Under the pieces are notes generated by a model that was given only the letters and a program-made list of their open reading frames with translations, had not been told where the DNA came from and did no database searches. DNA of 64,000 nucleotides from Pithys albifrons albifrons (taxonomy: Eukaryota > Chordata > Aves > Passeriformes > Thamnophilidae). The position numbers were made by a program, and so were the translations under genes. Positions 37,790 to 50,100 of the stretch are shown here, in pieces (within the stretch, counting starts at the first letter, position 1; the number at the start of each line of letters is the position of its first letter). The stretch lies in NCBI RefSeq assembly GCF_047495875.1, contig NC_092460.1:34885054-34949053 (forward strand). The letters run 5' to 3'.

Positions 37790-40249
37790 ATCAGGTATGA
37801 AATGTTGAGACTGCCTGGAAGACTAGAATTCAGGGATCTTTACATCAATTTTTTTCCCAGTTTAAGCCCAAGGTTTGTGAGTAAGCTGACACACTCCCTA
37901 GAAGAGACAGGAGTGTGCTTTATGTCACCTTCAGTATCAGCCTCCTACTTCAGGGCTCCAGCATAAACACATGAATTCATCACATGATGTAAAAACTTGG
38001 TTTCTCAGCAACCGGGGAGAATGAGGGGTTTGGTTTACTCTCCAGATCTGCAATCAGCTTTGGCACATCACACCCCTTCTGCCTCTCACATCTCCCCAGG
38101 GAAGGTCATGGGCTGAGGGCTGCCAGGGTCCTACAAATGTGCTTGATGAGCCACACATTCATGTACACACCCCAGAACAAAATCGAACAGCAGCAGGGAA
38201 ATGCAGCCCCAGGCTCTATAAGTTGTGGACCATATCCTGCCCATCAGCTGTACATTCTTTACTCTAGCTTTGCTGGGCTACAACCACCAACAAAGCTTTC
38301 CACAATATACCACTATAGAAAAGGATTTCACCTCATGCTCTGAAGCACTTTGGGCTCACACAGTGGTGTCCAGGACTGATTTGCCTTCTTCCACTTTCTT
38401 CCCTCTCATTACCCACCTCTCCTGTCCATCCCCGCAGCACAACTTCTCTTCAGCTCCCTAAAACTGATCCAGAGACTAAGGGACAGACTAGGAATACAAA
38501 AGCATTCATCAATACAGGCAGAGAGCTAAAGAAAAACAAAATTACGAGGGACACACTTTTGACTGTACTGTCTCATTCCACAGCTCAGCAGCAGCAGCAT
38601 AATGATAAAACAAATTTACGGAAATGCCCCTCTTTCCCATTCCAAATTGCAGCACTGATTCACTGCATTACCCTCATTGGTCATTTAATCTCTCTCTTTG
38701 TTTTAGGAGGATAAAGATCTACACTATCTGAGATCTGAAGAAGTTTCTTCAAAGCCTGAAGATGCTTTGAATGATTAGCAAGAAACAGAAACAACACCAA
38801 GCACAAATGCATAATAGGGAATCAGCTACTATAAAATAAAATGTTTCTTGGTAAGAAAAAAACAAAGAGAAGGTCAGATTTCTAAGACGCAGCAAAAAAA
38901 ATGGATTCAGATTTTGCGACATCCTATTATGCTGAAAATTAAGTTCATTGACAGCATATGAACAAAAACACCATTCCAAAATTACAAAGTTTTATAAAGG
39001 ATGTACATTCATAACAGTGTTCAAATCTTCTAGAATCACTAAGGTTTAAATTCTAGTTTATCTAATATATAGGCATGTTTTGCCATTCCTACTAATTCTT
39101 TGTGATTATTTGCTCAAGCATTAAGAAATGACAGTACTGAACATGGGAACTCCTTTCCTGCATGTCAAATATGCCCTAACAATCCTAAACGGTTTAGCAC
39201 AGACAAACAGATATGCAAAAGAATGTAATATGAGCTTTTGTACATTTGACCCAGTTTGGAAACAATCACCATTTTTCCAACTGGTTTCTGTTCTTTCCCT
39301 TTACACACTGAATGTCCTTCCTTCCCAGCTTTTCGCTTCTTTGGTTAAAGAACAAATACCAGTCATTCTCTCCTTCAGAAATCTAACACCCACACTTTTA
39401 TTTAGCAATACATCTGAATGGAAGGATGCGTGTCACTGGATGAAGGCCTCATCTATGCCACAGTGTAATTTTGGTGCTTCTAAAAACATTACAGAACAGA
39501 TCCATGATCTTAGCAGTTCCTGTATGGATAGTGTTTTCATGACTGGCACAACAAGATGAAATGCAACCATAATCGATACGTTTTATCCTTTGCATTGCTG
39601 TCATTTTTTTGTGATTCACAATGCTGGTCATGCAATTGCTGGCCACAGGCATTCCCAGGACATCCAGCATCTGAAATAAAGTATGGAACAGCTCTGTTTA
39701 TCTTAAGCTCCACTAAATCTATTACGCTCAACAAGACTGAAAGCAATGGGAAGCCTGTAAAAATGCAGGTATCAGCACTTTATAGTCATTTCAGAGATTA
39801 ATTCCAAAATTCACAGATCTGGAGTACACCCCGGTAATCAACTCCACTCTGAGTGTGCGATGACACAGTGCTCACCCAGTGCCTTACTCCAGAACACTGT
39901 GCTTATTCATTAACATAATGCACTAGGACCACTTATCTTTAAAATATACACATTGCAATCTGACCTCTTGCCAATAGTGAATTTTACACACTATACTGGC
40001 TGATTCTGCATTTTCAGAAGTTCAGGTTCTCAGTCCCAGCTAAAAGGGAAATTTCATTTTCTCAAGCATATTCTTTTACTTGTCTCTGCAAACGTGTCTA
40101 ATTATCATCTTAAGCTTAGGACACTCCAACTCCTTTTTGTAACTTCTCTCCTAGCAATGAAGCAGCAATAAGTTTGGACAAGAGCCCATCTAATTTGCTA
40201 CCAATAAGCCCTGTGTCAGGAAAAAATGCATTTTTTTTTTCTTTTTTTC
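37790..40249. other. Unique non-coding sequence
   Basis: There is a 143-codon open frame at 39128-39559 (plus) with no recognisable domain, overlapped by antisense frames. I treat it as chance. A T10-C-T7 run lies at 40231-40248. No transposon is visible. Confidence 0.5.
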
Positions 40250-41010
40250 ACTCCCTTAATGGCTGTCATTAATTGCCAGGGTCCACCTTTCAAGTGAGCA
40301 GCTCTGATGTTTAACAACATACACAATTAGCTGGCCCTGTTACTGTTTATCTCGGAGGCAGGCACGGAAATTTCCAAGTGCGTGGTGTCTGCCGTGCCCA
40401 TTAGAAGGAAGAACGAGGACATTAGTCTTTGTGACATATGGTATTCAGATGCACCCCACTGACACAGAACATAAATGGCTTTGGGGCACTGATGGCAAAC
40501 ACGTAACTCCTGAAGCCATCATGGTCCAACTGTCCACCAATTTATCATTGTCTTACAAAAGCCATGTGTATTCACTCACTTCTGTTAACTATCATTTCAA
40601 AGGGGGCTGGTATGTCACTACAAAAGGGACAGTCAATAAAACTGTCAGTGCACTGCAAAGCTTTTTCCATGCTGAGCACTTTGTTGCACACTGAGTTTTC
40701 TTGTTAGGAGGAAATCAGCAGAAGAAATTCTGCCTCGCTCTCCCTATGCTCAAATATACATCTGGGAGCAAACATTAAAAAACTTCATTGGAGGCCATGA
40801 AAAATGAAAGTCAAATTAAATTCTCACCTCTCACTTTCCTTTCAAATGCCTTGTAATAACACAAATGAAAATAGATGCAAATGCAAGCAGAGGAACTAAT
40901 CGACTGTCTGATTACCGTTGTCTGCTCCGATGAAATGCTCATTTGATAATTATGAAGAATTGCAAACAAGCTATGTAGCTCTGTGAATGCATTTAAAATC
41001 AACATATTTG
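40250..41010. other. Candidate conserved non-coding block
   Basis: Two parts stand out. The segment at 40250-40425 has balanced composition with retained CpGs and dense homeodomain-like cores (GTCATTAATTGCC, CACAATTAGCTGG). The segment at 40860-41010 contains an octamer-like ATGCAAAT (within GATGCAAATGC), TTTGATAATTATG and GAATGCATTTAAAAT. Such texture is typical of developmental enhancers, but it is only a compositional impression. No gene or repeat is seen. Conservation cannot be judged from one sequence. Confidence 0.3.
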
Positions 41011-44000
41011 AAGGTGGAGGGGAATACACTGGATCACAGTTTCTATACCATTATCCCTTTCAACTATCTGTCTTATTGTGAGCTTAATACATCTATTGCT
41101 TCACTTATTTTGAACTTAATAGGGACACTTAAATCAGAGATGGATATGGCTGTTGCATTTAAGAAACATGAAACTCTTTCTGTAAGATCCCAGCATGGCT
41201 TCTACTTCTGGTTTATCTTAATCTATACCTTTACAAGACAATTTCCTTCCAGCTACATACAAACACAGGTAGTGTAGTTGACACGAAAAAATGGCACATG
41301 TCCAGCTGCAAAACTACTTAAAAGATGCATTTAGCACTGCCCCTAAACCAAAACAATTTCCCTTGTTACTGACAGTAACAAAGAGCGGAAAAGAAAAATG
41401 AAATAATGGAGGAGGAATGCATTAGACAGTGAAAGTTGAAGAGTAGAAGGTAAACTCATGAAAATATACAAATAATTTTTCTCTTTCTAGCAAGGTGGAG
41501 CCCTATGGGAAGGCTCTCTGCATCTGCCTTCCCAGTCTCTTTCACAGAAATTAAATAAGGGGGCAGACTAAGGTCCATCATGCAGGTGACTTGCAACACC
41601 AAGACAAGATGTGCCTGTATCTCTAGATCTGTTGGCCTTGGCCTTCTAAAGGCACCCAACCTGTGCAAAGCAATTGAAGAAGGGTTCTCAAGGACTACTA
41701 TCTGAATACATTTGGGTATTTTATTATATTAACTTGGAAGCACACAAAAAAACTACATTAATACAAATACTGAATAGAGTAACAGTATTTTTTTAACTTC
41801 CCTTAGGCCAATAAAGGACTGTTACTAGGAGGAAAAGCCAAAACATTTCAGTTGAAACGTCTTTCCTCCCATGCTTGGTGCTTAGGCAAGATGTAGTACA
41901 TTAATAATTAAAAAACTATAGCAGTTATGACTCCTGCCTATTTCTTTCCAGATATCCCAAAACCCAGTTTCATGTAGGCAGGTAAGAATTCATAAAGTAT
42001 TTGATAACCAAGCCATTTTTTAGTGAGGCTGAAGGGCCAAGAATTATAAGTTTTAAGTGGTCAAACAGCAAGTGTGGGAATAAAAAGTAATGCTACTTAC
42101 CTCTGTGACAGTATTTTAACATTTTACATCAGGTAAAAAGAATGGAGTGGAACCCTAAGGTCTTGCCCATGAGTTTCTCCAAGAAGGAAGGAAAAAGCAA
42201 ATAAACAAACAAAACAATCTGAAAGTTAAATACCAAACATTGAAAGTAATGGGGAAAAACAAGCTTAGTTGCAGTTCACATAAAAACCAGAGAAAAAGAA
42301 AAGCAAAATTATTTTGAAAACATACGTGAACAGGTTTAGAAAACAGAGCATTTTAGCATTCAATTTCTCTCTGCTTCCATTAGACTGAACCTGAAATGCT
42401 GCTAAGTATTGAAATGTCTGAATTTGGAGAAATACTATGAAGGACACAAGCACACAAGTGTTCATTTGTGCTGGCTAATGCAACTGCTTGAATTTCCAAA
42501 TAGAGGATATAACAGCCAGAACTAAGACCAAATACTTCTGCTGCAAATTGTAAAGGCTCTCCCAGATTCCCGCTGCAATTAGCACTGACACGCCCTTGGT
42601 GATGCCAACATGTCAACACAACAGAGCTAACGTGACTTAGAGTGTATGTGAGATGTACACTGCTCAGTTGTCATGTATGAGGCTGTACCAAAAGTATCCA
42701 ACAGGTAAATACAGTATGTGCAGACTGCTTTGATTATTTCCAGTATTTCACTGCTAATTCTCCTCCACTCAGCACCCCAACCTACAGCTGAAAAGAAACA
42801 CTAACGTATTTCAGCCACTAAGAACAAGACTTAACCACCCTCTTTCCTAGATTTCTTTTTTGAGGAGGTGAATCTTTGTGGCAGTCTTCTTCCCTCTCCC
42901 AAACTGTACTCCTTGGTATCAAATGAATAAACCTGAAACTGATCCTCTTGACATCCCATTAAATCAAATCTGGATGTCAGTGCTGTTCTCCAAATCTGAG
43001 ATCACAGGAGCAGAGACACAGAGAACTGGGACGCTTGAAGCCAGGTCTCCTCAAAGGCCAACAGCAAAGTTGAAATAAAACTGTAAGAAAATACCTCTCA
43101 GAAAACTGGAGACTGCAATGACAGTTTCTACAGCATTTTTCTTTTAAACTGTTGTCCTCTCTTCTAGAGGATGGCTTCTCATAAGCAGCTGAAGCTGTTT
43201 AGGAGTGTGCCACGTGGAAGTAGTTCCTGACCACAACCCTCCTGCCAAAGGTAACATGGTTGCCATTCATCCCTACAGTCAACAGTCTAATTTATACAGA
43301 TTTCAGTGATGTTCAAAGCCAGAAGAGGACTCTTCCCTTTCCTTGGAATGTACATGGGTAATTTTACTGTACTTTCCATTTACAGGCATTGTTCAGACAG
43401 AGTTAGGAGGAGGAGGAAGTAAAAGGTAAGAAATTGTTTTTCAGTATGCCACTGGAATTTATTTAAAATCCCATAAAATTAACAGAGATTTTATAATACC
43501 CTTAAAACTCATAACATCTCAGAAAATAAAATGAAAATGTCTTTTTACACTTGTTCAAAGCAAGTCTGACCTTCAAGCATGGAAACATGTCTTCTACAAA
43601 TCTGACCTCATCTTGTCCCACAAGTAACTCAGGGAACAGTATTACAGTGTTATGATCTGGAGGTAGATCAAACATTTTCACAACCAGTGGACAAATTTGA
43701 TTTGTTCAAGGCCTTATTCATGCATCAGAAAACACTTTGGAGTAGCATTTCAAATTACTTAGAAGACAAGGCTCATCTTCAAAAAATAGATAAATTACCA
43801 ACTCAAAATAGCTTTTTTAAAACAAAGGGGATGCCCCTCAAGACAAGTGGCAGATTCTGACAACAGCCCATCATTTGTACAGCCCTGGAGTATCACAGAG
43901 ATGAAGTTTAAAGCTGCACAAGGGAAGCACACAGTGGGATTTTGACTGACAAAGCGACAACCTGCTCTTCATGAAGAAATGGAAAGCATATGTGTCCTTT

Positions 44001-44339
44001 CAGGATTCCACATTCAGTCACATTTAACAACTCCAGCTGCAAAACATAGAACTGCAAACAGTCTGCCTGCTGATGAATCAGTACCAAAGTCCTGGAAAAT
44101 CCTGCAAATAGTGGCAAGGACGTTTTGTGCTAAATAATATGTCTATGGTAGAGATGAATCCAGTTCAAGGGTGATTAGAAACAGGAAGTAATAAAGGAGG
44201 AGAGCCAGCATCAACCCCAGTAGAAAGTCTTTAACACCCAATTATCATAACTATAAACAGCAGGCAAAAGTTTTAAAATTTATTGAAATCAGGCTGGCCC
44301 TACATGCATCCCATCTAGGTATTTTTCCCTATGAAAATC
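41011..44339. other. Unique non-coding sequence
   Basis: There are short open frames only, no recognised repeat family and no RNA gene. The sequence is AT-rich with ordinary short A and T runs. Confidence 0.5.
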
Positions 44340-44560
44340 CCTAGCATATCAATCAGCTTTAAGAAATGACTAATACATTTTAATATTGCTTTTGAAGTTC
44401 ATATTAAAGCATTTTACAGTAGGAATGATAAGGCTTGGTATCGATTTGCGATAATAAAGTTAATGCGTATTCATTACTATACTAATTTGAAGAGAGCAGA
44501 ATGATGGAAAACAAATATTACAAGGCATCATTAATAAATACTCAGTAAACACCAGATTTC
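44340..44560. other. Candidate conserved non-coding block
   Basis: This is an AT-rich block with unusual CpG-containing words kept in an AT background (TATCGATTTGCGATAATAAA, TTAATGCGTATTCATTAC) and several ATTA cores. It has no open frame and no repeat similarity. The suggestion of an enhancer-type element rests only on composition. Confidence 0.25.
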
Positions 44561-47500
44561 GAAGCTCCACCTTCTCCCTGTGAAGAGAGGGAGTCTCAAA
44601 AAAGTCAAAACTCCAATCCTAACTTCACTTGCCATTATGTTACAACTGAGTCAAGTAAAAAAGGAACATTCTCTTATCAACCTAAACTAAACATTAGTAT
44701 AAAAATTACATTAAAAGACAAGACTTGTGCAAATATATTCGTACAGCAATGCATTAAGCTAAGACAACACCTAACAAAACAGGAACTGCAGAATTCCGAG
44801 AGCCTTTTTGTATCAGCCTGAGTAAGTTGCATTTACAGGGAAGGGATCCATAGCTAAAATCTTATGATGCTTTAGGACAGAAGGATAACTACAAGTGTGG
44901 GTAGGTCCTTTGTGTACCTAATAACATTTAGATAAGTGAAAAATTCCTGAATACTTTTGTGGATCTTGCTCAAAAGGTACCATTATAAAGCACTTGCACT
45001 TCCCCAGCCTCCAGCCATGAAAACCAAGACATAAATCCTGCTTCCAGCAAAGGAGTTAACAAGCCTCCTTATTACCAATAAAATTGTTAGTAGCAAACAT
45101 ATGAACATATTTCTGAACTATTTCCATATTTTAAGTCAAGTGCTGTAAACTAGTTAGCTTGACGTTAATTATTCAATTCTAAAATCTATTTTTGCCTTGG
45201 TTGAAAAATAAAGCTGGAGTTAAAAAAAAACCTTAAATCCCAGCCTTGCAATAAATGTGGATTTATTTTCTATTACAGCGGGTAGGGTTTGCTGATACAA
45301 GTACCATCAGAAGAAAAAGCCTTGACTCCAGTCTGTACCGGACTCACAGGCAACTGCAGCACAGGCAGGGCTAGTACTAGAATCAACTTCAAAGTGGCCC
45401 AACATTTTCCATACAGCTCATTTTAAGTTGCATCTGCAACATTTGATTCTGGAATAGGGGGGGCTGAATGCTCGCTGTGCAGGGTGATAGAGAAATGCAT
45501 TATTCTACCTGTGTGGAAAACAAAATCTGTTTTCTTTTAAGTCTTATTTCAGATCATGAATTTGAGAGGTTGGAGGGGGCTATGGTATCACAGAGATGTC
45601 ATTTGCTGTCCTTCTCACAAGGTCCCCCCAAATGGCCAAGTTGTAAGATAATGAAAGTAAAGTTCTTCAAAATTGCTATTGGAGAGATGCATTAACCACA
45701 CAGCACTGCTGCTAAGATCTCAACCATGCCTGACTTCAGATCACACAGAATTAAAGATTAATGTTTTGGTGGGCAAGGTGAATCTTGGACTACACATTAG
45801 AGTTTACTTCTCTCTCCATCCTGAGCACTTACCACAGTCGTTTATGGAAAGCACAGAAAAGTATAACCATTTTCTTTATGAGGGAGAAAACGGTGGAAAA
45901 ACGTTAAAGAGAAGGACACATAACCAAAGACAGGAGAATCACTGAAAGGCAAAAGAGGGATGGATACTAGCATTATGAGGTAGGATAGAGGAGAAGGAGC
46001 AGGGCTAACAACACTGGAGATAAGAAATAAAAGAAATGAAGGGGGAGCATGGACATGGTGAGGAGCCGTGGCATCATTCAGAGGGAATACAAAGGCCAAG
46101 GACAGAACACCAAACTCCTGTCCCCACTTGCTCAGGGTGAGGGAGTAGAAGACAGAGCCAGTGGAGACTACCAATGTAGTAGGGGTGGATGGAGCTCATG
46201 TGAAACATGAGAGAAGGGGACATCCTGAGCACAGCTTTGAATGCCTTAAGCCTGCAACTCCTGCCCTCCATGAAACTGCCTGTTGTCAGGGCTGTGGCTC
46301 ACAGAAAGCAACAACCAGCAGAAAGGACTTCACTAGTTCACTTGGAAGAAGTTTGCATTCACTGTTTAGGGACCTTTGATGCCTGAAACAATGCTCTAGT
46401 CTCATTTTAGTTCCACACCAAGCCTGCAAAATTTATCTTTAATAAATACCTATGAAGTTCAGTTCAATTCAGACCACACAAGGAAACAAATCCACAGATT
46501 TGGGACGGCCACACAAATCAATTTAGAAGTTAGTGGAGAAAGCAGGTTGTGTGATTCAAGACATGAGGATACCCAAACTCTCCCCTCTGCTGACTGCAGG
46601 GCCTCAGACAAATAAGGCTGCTCTCAATAGCTGTTTTCTTACAATTTCCTGCCATGAAAGGCGAGCACAAGGATACTGAATAAGATCTCACCATTCAGGT
46701 TGATATCAAAATGCATGTGAAAAGAGGACTCACAGGAGAAAGTGTGAGAATCAAGGTTCTTAAGATTGCAGCCACCAGCTAAAAATTAATGTTTAAGATG
46801 AGGCTGACTGGGACATATTTGATAGCATACAGACCCCAAATACTGCACATGTCAGAATTCCTTTGAGCATCAGAAAATTTCCAGCCCCACATCTTTTCCT
46901 TTAGGTAGCTGATTATTTCTTCTGACATTCACACAGTTCTGTTTTCCTTTTGCGTTGAAGAAGAGGCACCTGTGTTTCTCCAGTCATTTATAATATTCAG
47001 ATTCTGCTTTTGAACTTTCCTCTGCCCCAGTTTCTTGTCATCACTGCTTAGTTATCAGCATGGGGAAGCGAGCAAGTAGCTTTCTCTCTTCCCTCAGGCA
47101 ATACCATTGCTGCGCGCTTTGATTTGCGTCACAGAGAAAAAAAGTAGAACAGCTGCAGCCTTTAATTGCAGAAACCACGTATATGAAGCAAATCTGCAGT
47201 TTCACTGCTGCTCTTTCAGCTAGAAAAATTAAAGGCCCAGTCCTGCTTGCCCAAAAACACGTTTTCCAGGCCATACGTTAGCACAGCATACAACTTTCAG
47301 ACAGTGAAATATGGCAAAAAATTAAAAAAACAATGGTTTTAAGTACAATAAATGCAAGTTTCAGAAACACAGAATCCTATACCATGTACAGCACCTGAGG
47401 GCTTCCCACAAGTGTGTTAACACAGCAAATCCATTGCTGCTTGTTTCTGTTCCCCAACCCTCTTGTTGGAGGGGATGGATGGGAACAGACACTTTGTTCT

Positions 47501-49784
47501 GTTTGCTCAGGGGGTTATTGTCATGGGAAGGGTCAAGTTCCTTGGGTGTTGATTAGGTGTTGGTAACACATTTATATTAATAAATACAAGATCAGAGAGT
47601 CACATCTGGCTTTTGCAGTGAAGGGAAGACCAGCAGGTTTGGCCATACATCTCAAGTTCCTGGGGACATCTTTCCCCAGATTTCAGCCATAACTCTCTTT
47701 CACACATACATACTCCTCTTTGCACATCCATGGGTGCATTCCCACAACAAAATAAACACGGGTTTTCATTGGAGGCATGGGATGAAGGAGTTTGAATTGG
47801 CAATTCCCAAATAGTGAAAGCTGTCACTGTGATCCAGCCCTGGACAGGAAAACAATGGCTATAACCAGACCAATACTGATGGAATTGAAAATACAAACAC
47901 AAGTTTATCACCTTAAACTGCAGCATTATAATACCTTTTTCCTAATGAAATATTTTCTTGCAGATGTATAATCCCACTGGTTTTGAGGTTTCCATGAAGA
48001 GGTTGATCTGTTTCCATACTGTCCAAGTTACCAAAAAGTCCCCCAAAGTATTTTAAGATGTAATTTGTTTACTATGTAGAGAATTATGAAGAAAATTTTA
48101 TATTGAGAAGTATCATCATATAACGATGAAGATCATTTGCTCTTAACAAAAAGAAAAAATCAATTCTGAAATGAATTGAAGGGGGTGAGTGTGATTTTTC
48201 TTTATACAAGTAAAAGTGAAGTGTAGAAAACACAACACACTAAGTGAGGATGATCAATTAGAATCCTAAACAATGTAATGATGTATTACATTAGGAAGAA
48301 AGCTTCCAGTAATTCAAGCCCTTAACAAATCACTGCACAAATGGAGATGCAGAACGAGTTCAGACTGCATGCTCAGAAGTTACATCTGCAATGGCCATGT
48401 GCTGGTGATGCAACAGCTGGATAAACCTACTCCCCCACCCAACCTCCATCAGCTGACTCAGGAACTGCAAGGAGCATGAGAAATTTTTCATTATACTGTA
48501 ATCGTATGCATGTTACTGATACTTAACACAGCCCTGCTTTCATGAGAAAAAAAAAGTGTAAAGTAAAAATGTCCCAACTTAAAAGAGTGCCCTGTTTGAG
48601 TGATATTTATAGTGCTGCAGAAGTGTAAGGTTTGGATTACTAACAGATTATTCACCAGCGAATTCTCAGGAAAACACAAGCTGTAAAAGGTTGTGTTTGC
48701 TTCAACTTCTTGAGCAAAAGGTAAAACTCTTCTAGACAACTTTGCAGTCTTGTTTAAAAATGTCTTGATGCTGACAAGATTTGTCATTTTACAAAACCCA
48801 CATTTACTACTTAAAAAAAAAAGAAAAATCACGTTGATACACTGTTTCATTGGTTCAAAGAATAAAAAATGCCATAAGACACTAAGACGTGGTTTTGCTG
48901 GAATTTCCATAATTATTCTTCCTACATTATTTGCTTGTACTGGGTAAATACACTGCAGGCTCTCATCTTCACTGACTTCTTCTCAGCATATTCAGCCCTG
49001 TTTTTGGGAGATCTCAAATCTGCCATTAGCACATGGTGGTCAGTCAGGAATACAGTTCTATCCATATTCAAGGGCGCTGCTTAATCACAGCAAATAGCTT
49101 TGGCTTAAAGCATAGAGCTGTCCATTTCTATGAGCACTCATTTCTCTGCCTCACGACTGAGCTGTTTGCTCTAGGCAGTTGCTATGACTTCTGCTCATGA
49201 TCATGCTTTGTTTCTCAATCTCCTTCCAGAAAACAGGAAGCAACAGCCCTACAGCAGAAGGGGAAAGATGACAGAAACCTCTGTATCAGAGTTATTCTCA
49301 CACATTTGCTGCCAGGTCTAGGTGTACTTTGGGGCTCACAATTGCTTATTCTAGTCAAGTTTGTCATGGGAAATTTTCACAGATGTAGAGGATAACAATG
49401 TTTTTCACCTACAGTGAAATGTTCCAAAAGGCAAGATGCCTGGTGGTTAATTTTCTCCTTCTGGTAAATATGCATATAGCCTTGTCCTGTTTTTGACTTG
49501 GATGACACTTGAAGTATTTTTAGAGGCAACCACTGGCTAGATCAAATATTCTCCCTTTCCTGAAATAGTAGCTCTACTTTATGGTCTCCAAAGCAGCCTT
49601 ACTTTTCTAAAACTCATTTCTGCTGATCTGCTTGATCTGAGCTCTGCCCCACACCTTCAGGGTGCTCACAATTCTGCACAGCCCATCTCAGCCTTTGACT
49701 ACCAAAGCAATGTTTCAGTGAGTAGTATCACTCCACCTTCTGGTCTTATCTGGACAGAAGAGAAAGCAATATGATGGTATATAT
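44561..49784. other. Unique non-coding sequence
   Basis: No gene is visible. The patch at 47400-47600 (gggttattgtcatggg, AATAAATAC) faintly recalls an LTR end but has no pairable boundaries. The patch near 45930-46060 is purine-rich. Open frames are short or shadow each other. Confidence 0.5.
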
Positions 49785-50100
49785 TGGGGTCACCCTTTAT
49801 TGGGGTAATGTAGATTAGCTTAGCAGTGGTCAGAAGAGGCAGAGACAACTCAGGCTGCAGTGTGATCAGAAGGCTTTACTGAAGACAAAAGACTTTATTT
49901 TTAGTAACAGCTTCACTTTTATCTACTCCTGCATATAACATGCCAGTACACTATTGGTCAGTAGTTCACCTAACATACATGGAAAGATTCTACTGGTTAC
50001 AAGGCATCCACATTCTACAGGTGGTTCTCTGGTCCTTAAGGATGCATTCATCAATCACCTCAGACCTTAAGAGATAAACACACACACTGTCACGCCCACA
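49785..50100 (-). mobile_element. Probable endogenous retrovirus solo LTR
   Basis: Read on the minus strand, the segment begins TGTGGGCGTGACAGTG at 50100. It contains a TATA-like GATAAAAG (49916-49924) and a polyadenylation signal AATAAA (49894-49899). It then has a U5-like stretch, CAGCCTGAGTTGTCTCTGCC, and ends near ...ACCCCA at 49801 or 49785. The CCCCAATA motif there is repeated 16 bases apart, so the exact end is ambiguous. This ordered set of signals is typical of a retroviral LTR. No internal gag/pol/env sequence flanks it, so it would be a solo LTR. I could not pair target-site duplications, so the boundaries and the class (ERVK, ERVL or ERV1) are open. Confidence 0.6.
49894..49899 (-). 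terminator. LTR polyadenylation signal AATAAA
   Basis: The plus-strand TTTATT reads AATAAA on the minus strand, within AAAATAAAGTCTTTTG. It lies just downstream of the TATA-like box in the LTR sense, so the R region would be short or the signal would sit in U3. Confidence 0.5.

Noticed and set aside
39128..39559. 143-codon frame with cysteine-rich and hydrophobic parts
   Set aside because: There is no signal peptide at its start, no domain, and overlapping antisense frames of similar quality.
47400..47600. Possible LTR end with AATAAATAC
   Set aside because: No TATA-like box in order, no TG/CA pair with flanking duplication, and no similarity to the two recognised LTRs.
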